The translations under genes were made by a program, and so were the position numbers. Positions 49,444 through 59,315 of a DNA stretch of 64,000 nucleotides are shown in pieces. The stretch is from NCBI RefSeq assembly GCF_002887595.1, contig NZ_PEBU01000003.1, positions 310,001-374,000 of the forward strand, in the 5' to 3' direction. The stretch comes from Bowmanella denitrificans. Its GTDB lineage: Bacteria; Pseudomonadota; Gammaproteobacteria; Enterobacterales; Alteromonadaceae. Position 1 is the stretch's first letter. Every line of letters begins with the position of its first letter. The notes beneath the pieces were generated by a model, which had not been told where the DNA came from, did no database searches, and saw only the letters and a list, made by a program, of their open reading frames with translations.

Positions 49444-50274
49444 TTATTCAAACAAACTTTGTCTGAGCGCTGTTTGGGTATAGGCCTGACGCAGATATAC
49501 ATGCCAGGGTTTGGCACCAACAAACGCGTTAATATCCGCTATATCAGCGGCGGTAAATTGCGACTGATGGCAGGCCACTGCGGCGGCGGCCTGCTGTTTG
49601 TCAGATTGATTAAAGGCAATCTTATGGGTCAGCCATTGCTGTGCACTGGTGTGCCAGCGCGCTTTAATATACTGGCCAAAATTAGCTGAATAGTCGTTAT
49701 AGTTGTGCAGGTCGATATCGGCCGCCGCCGCAAAATACAAAGCTTGTGGCCAGTTATCCCCACCTTTTTGAAAAACCTCAGCCACCAGATTACTGACCAT
49801 ACGATGATCAGGATGACCATAGCCCCCTTCCGGCCCCCAGGTAATTACCACATCCGCTTTGAGTTGACTGAACAATTGACCGAGCTGCGCTGCAACGGGT
49901 TGCATTGTCTTTGACTGGGCCAGGCTACCGTCCACAAAATCCAGCATGATTGGCGCTTCTATCCCCAGTGCCTGGGTAGCACATTGCGTTTCAGCTAAAC
50001 GAGCCTGCTTTAACGGCTCACCGGCAGCGATACCGGCATGTGCCGTCACCCCGAGTTGTCCGTCAGTGACCACCACCAGATACACCTTATGCCCTTCCCG
50101 CGCATACCTTGCCAGCACGGGGCCAACAAAAGACTCATCATCCGGATGGGCAAATACCGCCAATATGGTTTTTGACTCCAGCGGCGCTGCCTGAGCAGGC
50201 AGAAAAAAACTGAAATGACCAACAAGCAAGGTGCTCATCACTGCACTTCGTAGCCATTTTGGTATTTTTAACAT
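49444..50274 (-). CDS. Secreted PIG-L/LmbE-type deacetylase
   Basis: A 276-residue zinc deacetylase of the PIG-L superfamily with signal peptide (1-29, ends AQA). Metal ligands are in AVFAHPDDESF and GHPDHRMVSN. Substrates in the family are N-acetylglucosamine-containing molecules. It follows the TonB-dependent receptor gene on the same strand after 38 bases, so it is likely co-expressed and may act on the imported compound. Confidence 0.88.
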   Translation of the reverse strand: MLKIPKWLRSAVMSTLLVGHFSFFLPAQAAPLESKTILAVFAHPDDESFVGPVLARYAREGHKVYLVVVTDGQLGVTAHAGIAAGEPLKQARLAETQCATQALGIEAPIMLDFVDGSLAQSKTMQPVAAQLGQLFSQLKADVVITWGPEGGYGHPDHRMVSNLVAEVFQKGGDNWPQALYFAAAADIDLHNYNDYSANFGQYIKARWHTSAQQWLTHKIAFNQSDKQQAAAAVACHQSQFTAADIADINAFVGAKPWHVYLRQAYTQTALRQSLFE

Positions 50275-50312
50275 AGCCTTTACCCTCTGTTTTGAGTCCC
50301 TTTAGGGGCTGG

Positions 50313-52889
50313 TTAAAACCTATAGCTGGCGCCAACATAAAATCGCCGACCGTTTTTATAAATGCCAATAGGTGCAGTGCGTACTCTGTCATAGGAAAAT
50401 AACACTTCGTCGGTCAGATTGATGGCTTCCAGCAGTAAATCCCAGTTTTTACTGATATGCAGGGTCAGGTTCATATCCAACTGTCCGGTGTTGTCGGCAC
50501 GTGCCTCGCCAAGGCCGGTGGCATAACGGGTGCGATAGTTATAAGACAACCTGGCACTGAGCAATTCATCTTCGTAATAGCCAGACACATTAAAGGTGTG
50601 ACGGGAATTACCGGGGATCTCCGATAACGTCTGCCCTGGCGCGCCGGAATCACGTTCGCCATCCACCAGGGTGTAATTGGCAATCAGGCCCAACCCGTAA
50701 ATAAACTCGTGCTGCAGCCCCAGTTCCAGCCCTTTAATTGTACCGCCAGGGCCATTCAGCGGCCGGTCAATACTCATCTCTATGCCTTCATGCACTTCCA
50801 GAAAGCGGGAGATATCCACAAAAGAGCGCACGTTCTTATAAAAAAGTGCGACGGAAGCCAGTGAGGCTTCCTGCCAATACCATTCCAACCCCAGATCAAA
50901 CTGCGTGGCCCGGAACGGATCTAACTGTGGGTTACCGGCCACCCCTTGCGCCTGGGTTTTGTTGTAATTAACCGACGGCATAATATGTTCATAGTCAGGA
51001 CGGGCCATCACCTTGGCGGCGGCGGCTCTTAACACCAGGTCCTCATGCAAATCGATGGCCAGATTGAGACTGGGAAGAATGTCGGTGTAACTGCGCTCGC
51101 GGCTAATCCAGACAGCGTCTGACATGTCATCTGTCTGCTGCTGATAGCCAGCCGAGCGTTGATTGGTATGCACCAGACGCATACCCAGATCACCACGGTA
51201 ATCACGCCCCTTTAAATTGAGCTTGAGGTATCCTGCAGTTACCTGCTCATCAATCACAAAACGGCTTTGTTGCTCTTCGCTGATAACAAAGGGCAATGCA
51301 CGATATGCGGCAGATAGCGCGTCGATATCCACAAAGGCGAAGGCTTTCAGGCTGTGCTGTGACCCCACGCCGCCAAGATAACCCGAAGGAAAATGGCCAC
51401 TGAAGTCGCTGATGCGCCAGTCCAGATCGCCAGCCAGGCCATCATAACCGCCATTGCGGGTACGCAATCGCTGCAATTCCCGGCCATGGTCTTTGTATTT
51501 CAGGCCAAAACTCAGCTCCGCCAGTATCGGGTGATCCATAGAACGAGCCAGATCCATTTGCAGATAACGCTCTTGATCCTGAGAATAACTGGCGTCCTGG
51601 CGCACTTCGCTGATAAACCAGTTATCGCCATTGAGAGGGGACAGATCATAGCTGACGCGGATATCCCGCTCAGCGCTGGTATCCACACGGTAACTGCTAT
51701 TGGCCGACCACTGCGACGTAGAATCCGCGCTGGTGTCACCGCCGCTGGCGGTAATACCGGCCTGCAGGTCCGCCCGCCAATAGCCAAAGTAATGCTTCAG
51801 GTACAGTTGTGCACTTTTCTGGTCAATACGGGAATTACGCCATATGGCTTCCATTGAGGTATTAAACGCCTCATCCGGCAAGGCATGATAAGTAGCAGCC
51901 AGTAAACTCTGGTCCTGAATCCGCACATCCGAGATTAAACCATTGGCCTGATAGCTGTTGCTGGGAAGCCACAGAAAATTCTGGTTGGAGTTATCCGCAT
52001 CCAGCACAGAATAAAGCAGGTTCAGCGTTAACTCCGTGTCTTTACTCACTCGCCACTGGCCGGATAACAGTGAACTGGTTAAATCCCTGGCTTGTTGAAA
52101 CAATGCCGAGCCACCGCCCCCTGGCGTCCACAACCCCTGAATATCTGCATTCTCAGCTTCTACCTGGCGCAAACTGCCATCCGCTTGGGTGCTGAAGTTG
52201 CGCTCCGCCCAACCCCAGGCTTCCAGACCGTCGCGACGTAAATTACGTCTGTGCTTCACCAGCGCCATCAGTAAGCCCAGATCGCCACCATCATCCCGCC
52301 AGTTATATAGTGCAGAAAACTGTGGGGCCCACTTATCAGCCAAATCCGTATACTGTAACTGTGCCTTAAGCATCATTTTACCGGACTCGGTATCCAAAGG
52401 CTTGGGCGTATTCAGTACCACGGCTCCGCCCAGCGAGCCTTCATCCAGATCAGCCTGGGGTGACTTATTCACCTCCAGCGATTCCACCAGCTCAGAGGGG
52501 ATCATGGTGTAATTAAATCCGCGACTCGGCTGGGATGAGATCCACCAATCAGAAGAGGCGATGCTCTGGCCATTAAGCAGCGTCAGGTTTTGGCTGGGAG
52601 CAGTACCACGCACGCCAATGCGCTCGCCTTCGCCCATCACCCGGTAAAGAGAGACACCGGTAAGACGCTGTAACGACTCAGCCACATTCTTATCCGGAAA
52701 TTTACCAATATTTTCGGCCGAAATGGCATCAATGAAATTGCTGGTTTCTTTTTTGCTGTTAATGGCTTCAAGCAAACTACTGCGTATGCCGCGGATTTTG
52801 ATATGCTCCAGGGCATCATCACTCTGTTGGGCCGCTGCCGTGGCGCCCACCATTGACAACGCTGTCAAAATCAATAGCTGCCGTTGCAT
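50313..52889 (-). CDS. TonB-dependent outer-membrane receptor (first paralogue)
   Basis: Outer-membrane importer of about 858 residues from ATG 52889. Signal peptide, then a plug domain (about 40-165) with IGKFPDKNVAESLQRLTGVS and GTAPSQNLTLLNGQ, then a 22-strand barrel ending in an aromatic C-terminus (FYVGASYRF). It belongs to the large Xanthomonas/Caulobacter-type TonB-dependent receptor group often used for glycans. It is divergent from the CadC-like regulator and shares the plug region with the second receptor at 56763. Confidence 0.93.
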   Translation of the reverse strand: MQRQLLILTALSMVGATAAAQQSDDALEHIKIRGIRSSLLEAINSKKETSNFIDAISAENIGKFPDKNVAESLQRLTGVSLYRVMGEGERIGVRGTAPSQNLTLLNGQSIASSDWWISSQPSRGFNYTMIPSELVESLEVNKSPQADLDEGSLGGAVVLNTPKPLDTESGKMMLKAQLQYTDLADKWAPQFSALYNWRDDGGDLGLLMALVKHRRNLRRDGLEAWGWAERNFSTQADGSLRQVEAENADIQGLWTPGGGGSALFQQARDLTSSLLSGQWRVSKDTELTLNLLYSVLDADNSNQNFLWLPSNSYQANGLISDVRIQDQSLLAATYHALPDEAFNTSMEAIWRNSRIDQKSAQLYLKHYFGYWRADLQAGITASGGDTSADSTSQWSANSSYRVDTSAERDIRVSYDLSPLNGDNWFISEVRQDASYSQDQERYLQMDLARSMDHPILAELSFGLKYKDHGRELQRLRTRNGGYDGLAGDLDWRISDFSGHFPSGYLGGVGSQHSLKAFAFVDIDALSAAYRALPFVISEEQQSRFVIDEQVTAGYLKLNLKGRDYRGDLGMRLVHTNQRSAGYQQQTDDMSDAVWISRERSYTDILPSLNLAIDLHEDLVLRAAAAKVMARPDYEHIMPSVNYNKTQAQGVAGNPQLDPFRATQFDLGLEWYWQEASLASVALFYKNVRSFVDISRFLEVHEGIEMSIDRPLNGPGGTIKGLELGLQHEFIYGLGLIANYTLVDGERDSGAPGQTLSEIPGNSRHTFNVSGYYEDELLSARLSYNYRTRYATGLGEARADNTGQLDMNLTLHISKNWDLLLEAINLTDEVLFSYDRVRTAPIGIYKNGRRFYVGASYRF

Positions 52890-53008
52890 TACATATTGCC
52901 CTCGAAGATGCTGATACCACCAGCTTAGATCCATTGCTGTGCGCCATTATCTATCATTGAGGCCAGGATTGGCCGTTGCCTTAGCGCGTCTGGAACCATA
53001 AAATAACA

Positions 53009-55099
53009 TTGCACAGCAGTGATTTACCAATATTTTCACAAACTTACAGGGAAGCTGAAAAGCCGTTGACAGAACTGGGTAGCATTAACCGGATTCGACT
53101 GAACCAGGTCCTGGTGGATTTCGCCGCCCTGAAGTTGCAGATTGACGGTATCTGGTACGATATTGAGGCCAGACAACTGGCACTACTCAGGTTGCTGATA
53201 AACCACCCAGGGCAGGCCGTCTCGCGCCAGCAAATTATGGATGCCATCTGGCCGGATGTGGTGGTCAGCGACAATTCGGTCAGCCAGGCCATTACCCAGT
53301 TGCGTAAGTCACTGCAGGAGCCCAAAGACAGTCCAACCTTTATTCGCACCGTACCACGCAAAGGTTATCAGTTGGTGGCAGATATCCAGTATCTGGATGC
53401 CATGCAAACCGAACCGCTGCGGATATCCCTGCAAAACGCCGTGCTCAGCACTCTGTCAGGCATCTTATTGTGCGCTTTTTTGGCCTGGGCGCTTTGGCCG
53501 CGTCCCCCCGAATCTTATCAACATAAGGCGCAACTGACTGCCAGTCCGGGTGATGAGGCCTTTCTTACTCTTTCTCACAACCATCGCTATCTGCTGTTTA
53601 CCCAGCAGGACGAACAAAGCGGCCTGCGCGATATCATGGTGTACGACAGGCAAAGCGGCAATATTCATGGCATCAGACAAAGTGGCTATGACGAGCTGTC
53701 TCCCGCCTGGTCACCAGAGGGTAACGCCCTGGCGTATATCCGCCAAAACGCCTTTAGCTGCCAGATTCGTATACTGGATTTGAGCGGCCCGGTGGAAACC
53801 TGGCGTTTAGCCAAAGACAAAGCCGCCACAGATTGTCAGCCCGATAGCGGGCATAAAAAACTGCGCTGGACTGAAAGCGGCCTGTATTATCTGGATCCCC
53901 TCACCTCTCGTCTGCTCAGGTTTGACATCAGCAGTATGTCGGAACAAACAAGCTGGCAGCAGGTTAGAGACTTTGACGTGGACAACAGCGGCCAGCATCT
54001 GTTGCTGCTTAACCAGCACCATAAACATCTCAGACTGAGTTATTTTTGGCAGGACAAACAACAGACAGCTGAACTGCTCAGGGTGATACCGCCGGTCGCC
54101 ACGTTGAAATGGCAGGAAGCAGGACAACGTTTCTGGTTAACCGGTCAACAGCTGCTACTGGCAGATATACACAGTAATGTCCAACCTCTGCGGGTGCCTC
54201 CAGGTTTTATCCAGGACGTGGCGCAAATTCATAACGATAAGGTTGACGAGCTATTCCTTTCCAGCGGCAACCTGCAGGCTAACCTGTTTACGCTGGCATT
54301 GTCATCGCCGGCAAAGTTACAAGCCCTGACTTCCTCTCCCAATATGGAATATTTACCGGCCATTTCTGCCGATGGTTTGCAGACTGCTTATATCTCACAA
54401 TATTTCGACTATGTGGATCAGCAGGTTCATCAGGAAGTCTGGGTAAAACATAGCCACAAGCCCATCGCGACTTTAATCAGCTCGCTGCCCGAAGATATTC
54501 AGCCCGATTTTCTGAGCTGGTCGCCACAGGGCACATTTTTACTCTTGCAGGACAAACGTCAGCGCGTGTTTCTGCTTAACCTTTACGCGCGCAGCTATCA
54601 ACCACTGCTGACAGATTTTACCGAGGTTTCCACCCTTTACTGGCAGGATGATGAGCAACAACTGTATTTCAGTGCCTTGCAACAGGATAAAGCGATCCGC
54701 GGGCGATTAGACCTGACCAAGCAACAGATTGACCTGATAGATGATAAGGAAAATCCGGCCATACCAAATCCCAGTTTTGCTACCTATCGCGAGCAGATAC
54801 TGACCCTGATGCAACAGGCTTTGCCCGAAGTTTCCCATGAGCGACTTGAGCAGGCCTTCGATTATATGCGCCCGGCCCTGACATCCTCTGAACTGTATTT
54901 TGCCCTGCCCGGCCTGAATCAATTGGATATATTGGTTCTGAACAGACAAAGCGGTGAAGTGCAACTGCTGCATCAGCTAAATCGCTGCCCAGACAATCGT
55001 GGCCTGCCGCTTAGTCTGGCGGTCAATCCAGAGCAGCAGCAATTGGTTATCAGCTTACTGGAATCCCAGCAAAATAACCTGATGCTCAGGCAACGTTGA
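53009..55099 (+). CDS. CadC/ToxR-like membrane-bound regulator with PD40-like sensor
   Basis: A one-component regulator of 696 residues: OmpR-type winged helix (about 30-130, with SRQQIMDAIWPDVVVSDNSVSQAITQL and RTVPRKGYQLV), one membrane helix (about 150-170), and a long periplasmic part with PD40/WD40-like repeats (SPAWSPEGNALAYI, LPAISADGLQTAYI). There is no ATG start: the frame begins at TTG 53009, but TTG 53066 after GGGAAG is also possible. Divergent from the receptor/PIG-L operon, so it probably controls it in response to a periplasmic signal. Confidence 0.83.
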   Translation: MHSSDLPIFSQTYREAEKPLTELGSINRIRLNQVLVDFAALKLQIDGIWYDIEARQLALLRLLINHPGQAVSRQQIMDAIWPDVVVSDNSVSQAITQLRKSLQEPKDSPTFIRTVPRKGYQLVADIQYLDAMQTEPLRISLQNAVLSTLSGILLCAFLAWALWPRPPESYQHKAQLTASPGDEAFLTLSHNHRYLLFTQQDEQSGLRDIMVYDRQSGNIHGIRQSGYDELSPAWSPEGNALAYIRQNAFSCQIRILDLSGPVETWRLAKDKAATDCQPDSGHKKLRWTESGLYYLDPLTSRLLRFDISSMSEQTSWQQVRDFDVDNSGQHLLLLNQHHKHLRLSYFWQDKQQTAELLRVIPPVATLKWQEAGQRFWLTGQQLLLADIHSNVQPLRVPPGFIQDVAQIHNDKVDELFLSSGNLQANLFTLALSSPAKLQALTSSPNMEYLPAISADGLQTAYISQYFDYVDQQVHQEVWVKHSHKPIATLISSLPEDIQPDFLSWSPQGTFLLLQDKRQRVFLLNLYARSYQPLLTDFTEVSTLYWQDDEQQLYFSALQQDKAIRGRLDLTKQQIDLIDDKENPAIPNPSFATYREQILTLMQQALPEVSHERLEQAFDYMRPALTSSELYFALPGLNQLDILVLNRQSGEVQLLHQLNRCPDNRGLPLSLAVNPEQQQLVISLLESQQNNLMLRQR

Positions 55100-55130
55100 A
55101 TGCAGCTATGCAAATCAATCTGGTTGGTGC

Positions 55131-56534
55131 TTAGTCGGATAGCTGGTTTTTACTCTGCTGCACCAGCCAGGCCTGCATATCCTGTTGATACCAGCCGCGG
55201 CTTTGCGCTTCGTCTATGGCTTGGCTGGCCTTTTTACGCGCGGCCTGAAACTCATTTTGACCGGCCAATAATCTGGCCTGAATAAACAGCAACTGTGGGT
55301 GGTCATCGTCTTGCTGCAGCCCCTGCGCCACAAGTGCGGTCACGGCCTGCCAGTTTTGCTGTTGCAAATGCAATTCAGCCAGGTCGCGAATGGCACGAAA
55401 ATGCCCCTGCTTTGCCGCCTGACTAAGCCAGTTTGTGGCCTTTTCCTTGTCTTGTTGAATATCGCTGCTGTCGAGTATTTCCCTGGCCAGGCGATATTGT
55501 GCCACGGCCAAACCAGACTGAGCGGCCTGTAACACCCAATTCAGGCCTTTTTGCCGGTCTGACTGTGCCAGTTGCCCGCGTAATAAACTGCTGCCCAGTC
55601 GATACTGGGCCAGGGCATAACCGTTTTTGGCCGCGCCCAGCAGCACTTCCCCCTGGGCATTTTCCTGCTGATAATGGCGACGTAACAACAAGGCAGCATT
55701 GCTTTGTTCGGTCATCAGCCAGTTGGAAATATAATACTGCACCAGCGCATCGCCCTGTTCGGCGCGTTCAATCAATTCACTGATACGTTGTTGATAGGCA
55801 TTGCTTTGCCGCGAAAAGCTCTCCCGGTAGCGACGCCCCTTGTGGGTACTGAAATGATAGAGCAACGAACGGCTGTGATAGGTCTGCGCTTCTTGCCCCT
55901 TTAGCAATGGCTGGTAACGCCAGCGGCTGACGGCATTATAAATGGCCCGCTCAAATTCCTGTGGCGGGTAAGCATCGATTATTTCCAGATCTTTCACAGC
56001 GCCACTGGGGTCGATATCAAACTCCAGCCATACCCAGCCTTCCAGACCTTTCTTGTAGGCTTCCGGAGGATACACAGGCTCAAGAAAATGGCTACGCTGT
56101 GGCGCCAGATCTTCCTCCTGGCTGACACTAGAGACAAAATGCGGCTGTAAGGTGCGTTGATAATGCTGATAGCCAAAGTCCTGTTCCAGACTTTGTTTTA
56201 ATGCACTGAGCGGGTCTTTATCGTCAACCTGTTGATACACCAGACTGGCGGCTGACGCCGCTTCAGACAGGCCAAAATCGGCGGCAATGGAAAACCAGGC
56301 AAAGGCTCTGGCGTGGTCTTTGTCCTGGCCCTGGCCATGCAGATTCATGACGCCAAGATTATACAAGGCATCCACATTTCCCAGCCTGGCCAGTTGCAAA
56401 AACTCCTGCCTGGCCTGTTCAAAATGTTGCTGCTGGTAAGCAATGGTGGCTGTCAACAGATCTGCCTTCGCCGCCAGACTGACAGACAGTATGGCTATCG
56501 AGGCGAACAAGCCGAACAGAACTGATCTCAACAA
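55131..56534 (-). CDS. TonB C-terminal domain protein with flanking Sel1 repeats
   Basis: A 467-residue periplasmic protein. Signal peptide or anchor (1-24), Sel1-like repeats (about 45-100: ALYNLGVMNLHGQGQDKDHA), an embedded TonB C-terminal domain (about 145-210: EPVYPPEAYKKGLEGWVWLE and ISRWRYQP-like VSRWRYQP), then more Sel1-like repeats (about 250-440). A TonB domain in the middle of a Sel1 protein is unusual; TonB proteins normally have an N-terminal membrane helix, a Pro-rich spacer and a C-terminal domain. It may energise the neighbouring receptors. The start is a TTG (56534) close to GGGAAG. Confidence 0.8.
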   Translation of the reverse strand: MLRSVLFGLFASIAILSVSLAAKADLLTATIAYQQQHFEQARQEFLQLARLGNVDALYNLGVMNLHGQGQDKDHARAFAWFSIAADFGLSEAASAASLVYQQVDDKDPLSALKQSLEQDFGYQHYQRTLQPHFVSSVSQEEDLAPQRSHFLEPVYPPEAYKKGLEGWVWLEFDIDPSGAVKDLEIIDAYPPQEFERAIYNAVSRWRYQPLLKGQEAQTYHSRSLLYHFSTHKGRRYRESFSRQSNAYQQRISELIERAEQGDALVQYYISNWLMTEQSNAALLLRRHYQQENAQGEVLLGAAKNGYALAQYRLGSSLLRGQLAQSDRQKGLNWVLQAAQSGLAVAQYRLAREILDSSDIQQDKEKATNWLSQAAKQGHFRAIRDLAELHLQQQNWQAVTALVAQGLQQDDDHPQLLFIQARLLAGQNEFQAARKKASQAIDEAQSRGWYQQDMQAWLVQQSKNQLSD

Positions 56535-56680
56535 TAGCTTCCCGTTTTAATGGTCCGTTAGCATCTGCGCAAAGGTCCATTTTACTCAAATAATCGCCAT
56601 TGTCTGCTATATACTTGATTCAAAATAAAAATTTAATAAGCCTGGATAGTTCCTGCAGGCCAGATTTTCCTTAGCCGCGA

Positions 56681-56716
56681 GCAAAAAAGGCCTCCAACCC
56701 GAAGGTAAGAGGCCTT
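56681..56716 (-). terminator. Intrinsic terminator of the second receptor gene
   Basis: AAGGCCTC pairs with GAGGCCTT across a 14-base loop; on the minus strand a T-run follows. It is 47 bases beyond the stop of the receptor at 56763. Confidence 0.8.
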
Positions 56717-56762
56717 GCAGACAGCACTATGAGAGGGCACCCCTAGTTGTTGTCAAAACCCA

Positions 56763-59315
56763 TTAAAAATTAAATCTAACCCCTGCCACATATCGGCGAC
56801 CGTCGCGATATAAGCCAGTCAGGGCATTTTCCACACCTTTTTCCTGGTAACTGAAAATCAGTTCATCGGTCAGGTTAATCCCCTCAAGTACCAGAGTCAG
56901 GTTGTCATTGACCTTATAGGAAACGTTGGCATCCAACTGACCGTAATCATCGATATAGCCAGGCCAGTCAAAGCCCGAGTCGTAACCGGTACGATAGTTA
57001 TAGGAAATCCTGCCGCTTAACACGTCATTTTCATAGTAAGCACTAACATTGACGGTATGCTCAGAATTACCCGGAATCGTGATATCGTTCCCTTGCCCGT
57101 CTTTGGCTTCACCATCTACGTATGTGTAGTTAGCCATCAGCCCCAAGCCTTGATATAGCTCTTGCTGATATCCCAGCTCCAGCCCCTGAATAGTGCCGCC
57201 TTTACCATTGCTGGGGCGACTGATACGAATATCTTCGCCCTCAAAGCGTTCAAAGGACGTCACACTGTCGAGGAAAGACTGCACATCTTTATGAAAATAC
57301 GCCGCCGAGAAGATACCTGCCTCACTGAAATACCATTCCAGGCTAAGGTCAAACTGGTTAGCATAGTAAGGGTCGATATCGGGATTACCGCCGGTGCCAG
57401 TGCGGGTTTCGGTGTTATATGAGGTGGACGCGGTCATGGCATTGTAGTCCGGGCGGGACATGACCCTGGCCGCGCCAAATCGCATGATCAGATCTGTATC
57501 CAAATCAATGGCCAGATTCAGACTGGGCAGGACATCCAGATAATCCTTTTCTTTGCTGATCCACACTTCGCCTTCATAAGCACTGGATGTCTGTCTGGTT
57601 TGCACCACCCGCACCCCAAGGTTGCCGCGCATCCCCTCCACGTCAATATCGGCCATAACGTAGCCAGCCAGGATCTTTTCTTTCACTTCAAAGGTACTGG
57701 CCTTAAGTACCCGATAATCCCAGTTAAGCGCATCCCCTTCAGCCCGCACTTTATCTGAATCGGTAATAGCGTAGTCGCGCAGCGTGCCCGCTGTGCCCTG
57801 CCCGGACAGGAAGCCGCCGGGCATCTCCAGGGAGTAATCAGCCAGACGCCAGTTCAGATCGGTACGTGCATCGGTGGTGTTTTTGGTGTTAAAACGCGAA
57901 TGGTCGCGATACTTAACGCCAAATTTCAGTTTGTCAAAAACCGATAATTCCAACGGCCGGGAAAAGTCTGTTTGCAGGTAGGTTTCCTCATCGTCGGCCA
58001 GGTTATTGTCGTAGCGTAAAAAGCTCAGGTCCCATTGTTCGCCATCTTTTGGGTCCGCATCATAGCGGGTCTCAATGCTTTCGACCTTGGAGGCGTCATA
58101 ACTATGCACATAGTTACCGCCCCAACCGACACTTCGATCCGCCTGTGAGCCACCACTGCCCTCGGTATAACCTGCCTGCAGACGGCTTTCCCAGATATCA
58201 CCCTCATGCTTAAGCGTGAAGTCATATACCTTGGTCTTTAATTTGGAATTACGTACCTTGGTTTCATCCAGAATGTTGTCCTGCCCCTCGGGTGCCAGGC
58301 CTAATGTACCGGCTGCCAGGAAGTTACCTACCACATCGTGGCTGACAATCGTCACATCCTGATACTTTGAGCCGTTATACTCCGGCAACCACAGAAAGTT
58401 CTGGTTTTCGTTATCCGCGTCTAAGGTGGAGTCCAGAATATTCAGGCTGGTTTCCAGATTGTCCTGCGGGCGCCATTGCAACACCGCGTTCAGACCTGTT
58501 CTGACCCGCTCCTGACTAAAGCGTGCTGAACCGCCGCCGCCGGAACTATACAGGTTTTCATATACCGTGCCGTCTTCCAGAGTGATATCGCGGTGATCCC
58601 AACTCCAGGCTTCAATACCGTGGCGCTGCAAGTTGCGCTGCTGACGGATCACAGAGAACAACACACCAAAGGTCTCATCGGTGTTTTTCCAGCTGTACAA
58701 ACCCGATAGCACCGGATCAGTCTCGCCCGATACCTGGCTGTGCTGCGCCATCGCCGAGCCAAATATCGAATTGGCGTCCAAATCCAGCGGCTTACGGGTT
58801 TTCACTACGATGGTGCCGCCAATGGAGCCTTCGTCCACATCGGCCTGGGGGGACTTATACACCTCCAGCCCCGAAACAATTTCCGAGGGCAGCATCGTAT
58901 AGTTAAAGCCACGGCTGGGCGCCGAGTTAGTCCACCAATCCGCCGAGCCCACCGCCTGACCATTTAACAAGGTGCGGTTCTGACTTTCTGTGGTCCCACG
59001 AATGCTGACCCGCTCGCCTTCACCATAACCACGGGTGATAGAAACGCCGGTAATACGTTGCAGCGACTCTGCCACATTCTGATCCGGAAATTTACCAATA
59101 TCCTCGGCGGTAATGGCATCCACAATGCTGTCGGAAAAGCGCTTGTTATTCAGCGATTTCACCACGCTGCCGCGAATGCCTTTAATCTGTATGGTTTCCA
59201 CTTCATCAGTGGCTGACTGTTGCTGCGCCATTACGGCATGGCTTTGTAAACCTAATCCGGCGATTAAGGCCAATTGAATGGCACAGGTCACCCTGGCCTT
59301 GTTGAACTGATGCAT
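56763..59315 (-). CDS. TonB-dependent outer-membrane receptor (second paralogue)
   Basis: An 850-residue outer-membrane importer, paralogous to the receptor at 50313. Signal peptide (1-30, ends VMAQ), possible TonB-box-like VETIQIKG, plug (about 45-170) with IGKFPDQNVAESLQRITGVS and GTTESQNRTLLNGQ, barrel to the aromatic end VAGVRFNF. Shared plug features such as DWW, PSRGFNYTM and KSPQAD-DEGS show common origin. Likely substrate: an oligosaccharide or other large nutrient, not decided. It has its own terminator. Confidence 0.93.
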   Translation of the reverse strand: MHQFNKARVTCAIQLALIAGLGLQSHAVMAQQQSATDEVETIQIKGIRGSVVKSLNNKRFSDSIVDAITAEDIGKFPDQNVAESLQRITGVSITRGYGEGERVSIRGTTESQNRTLLNGQAVGSADWWTNSAPSRGFNYTMLPSEIVSGLEVYKSPQADVDEGSIGGTIVVKTRKPLDLDANSIFGSAMAQHSQVSGETDPVLSGLYSWKNTDETFGVLFSVIRQQRNLQRHGIEAWSWDHRDITLEDGTVYENLYSSGGGGSARFSQERVRTGLNAVLQWRPQDNLETSLNILDSTLDADNENQNFLWLPEYNGSKYQDVTIVSHDVVGNFLAAGTLGLAPEGQDNILDETKVRNSKLKTKVYDFTLKHEGDIWESRLQAGYTEGSGGSQADRSVGWGGNYVHSYDASKVESIETRYDADPKDGEQWDLSFLRYDNNLADDEETYLQTDFSRPLELSVFDKLKFGVKYRDHSRFNTKNTTDARTDLNWRLADYSLEMPGGFLSGQGTAGTLRDYAITDSDKVRAEGDALNWDYRVLKASTFEVKEKILAGYVMADIDVEGMRGNLGVRVVQTRQTSSAYEGEVWISKEKDYLDVLPSLNLAIDLDTDLIMRFGAARVMSRPDYNAMTASTSYNTETRTGTGGNPDIDPYYANQFDLSLEWYFSEAGIFSAAYFHKDVQSFLDSVTSFERFEGEDIRISRPSNGKGGTIQGLELGYQQELYQGLGLMANYTYVDGEAKDGQGNDITIPGNSEHTVNVSAYYENDVLSGRISYNYRTGYDSGFDWPGYIDDYGQLDANVSYKVNDNLTLVLEGINLTDELIFSYQEKGVENALTGLYRDGRRYVAGVRFNF

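Noticed and set aside
50290-50310. AGTCCC/GGGGCT inverted repeat between the first receptor and the PIG-L gene as a terminator
   Set aside because: No T-run on the minus strand and the pairing includes G-T pairs; the two genes are 38 bases apart and probably co-transcribed.
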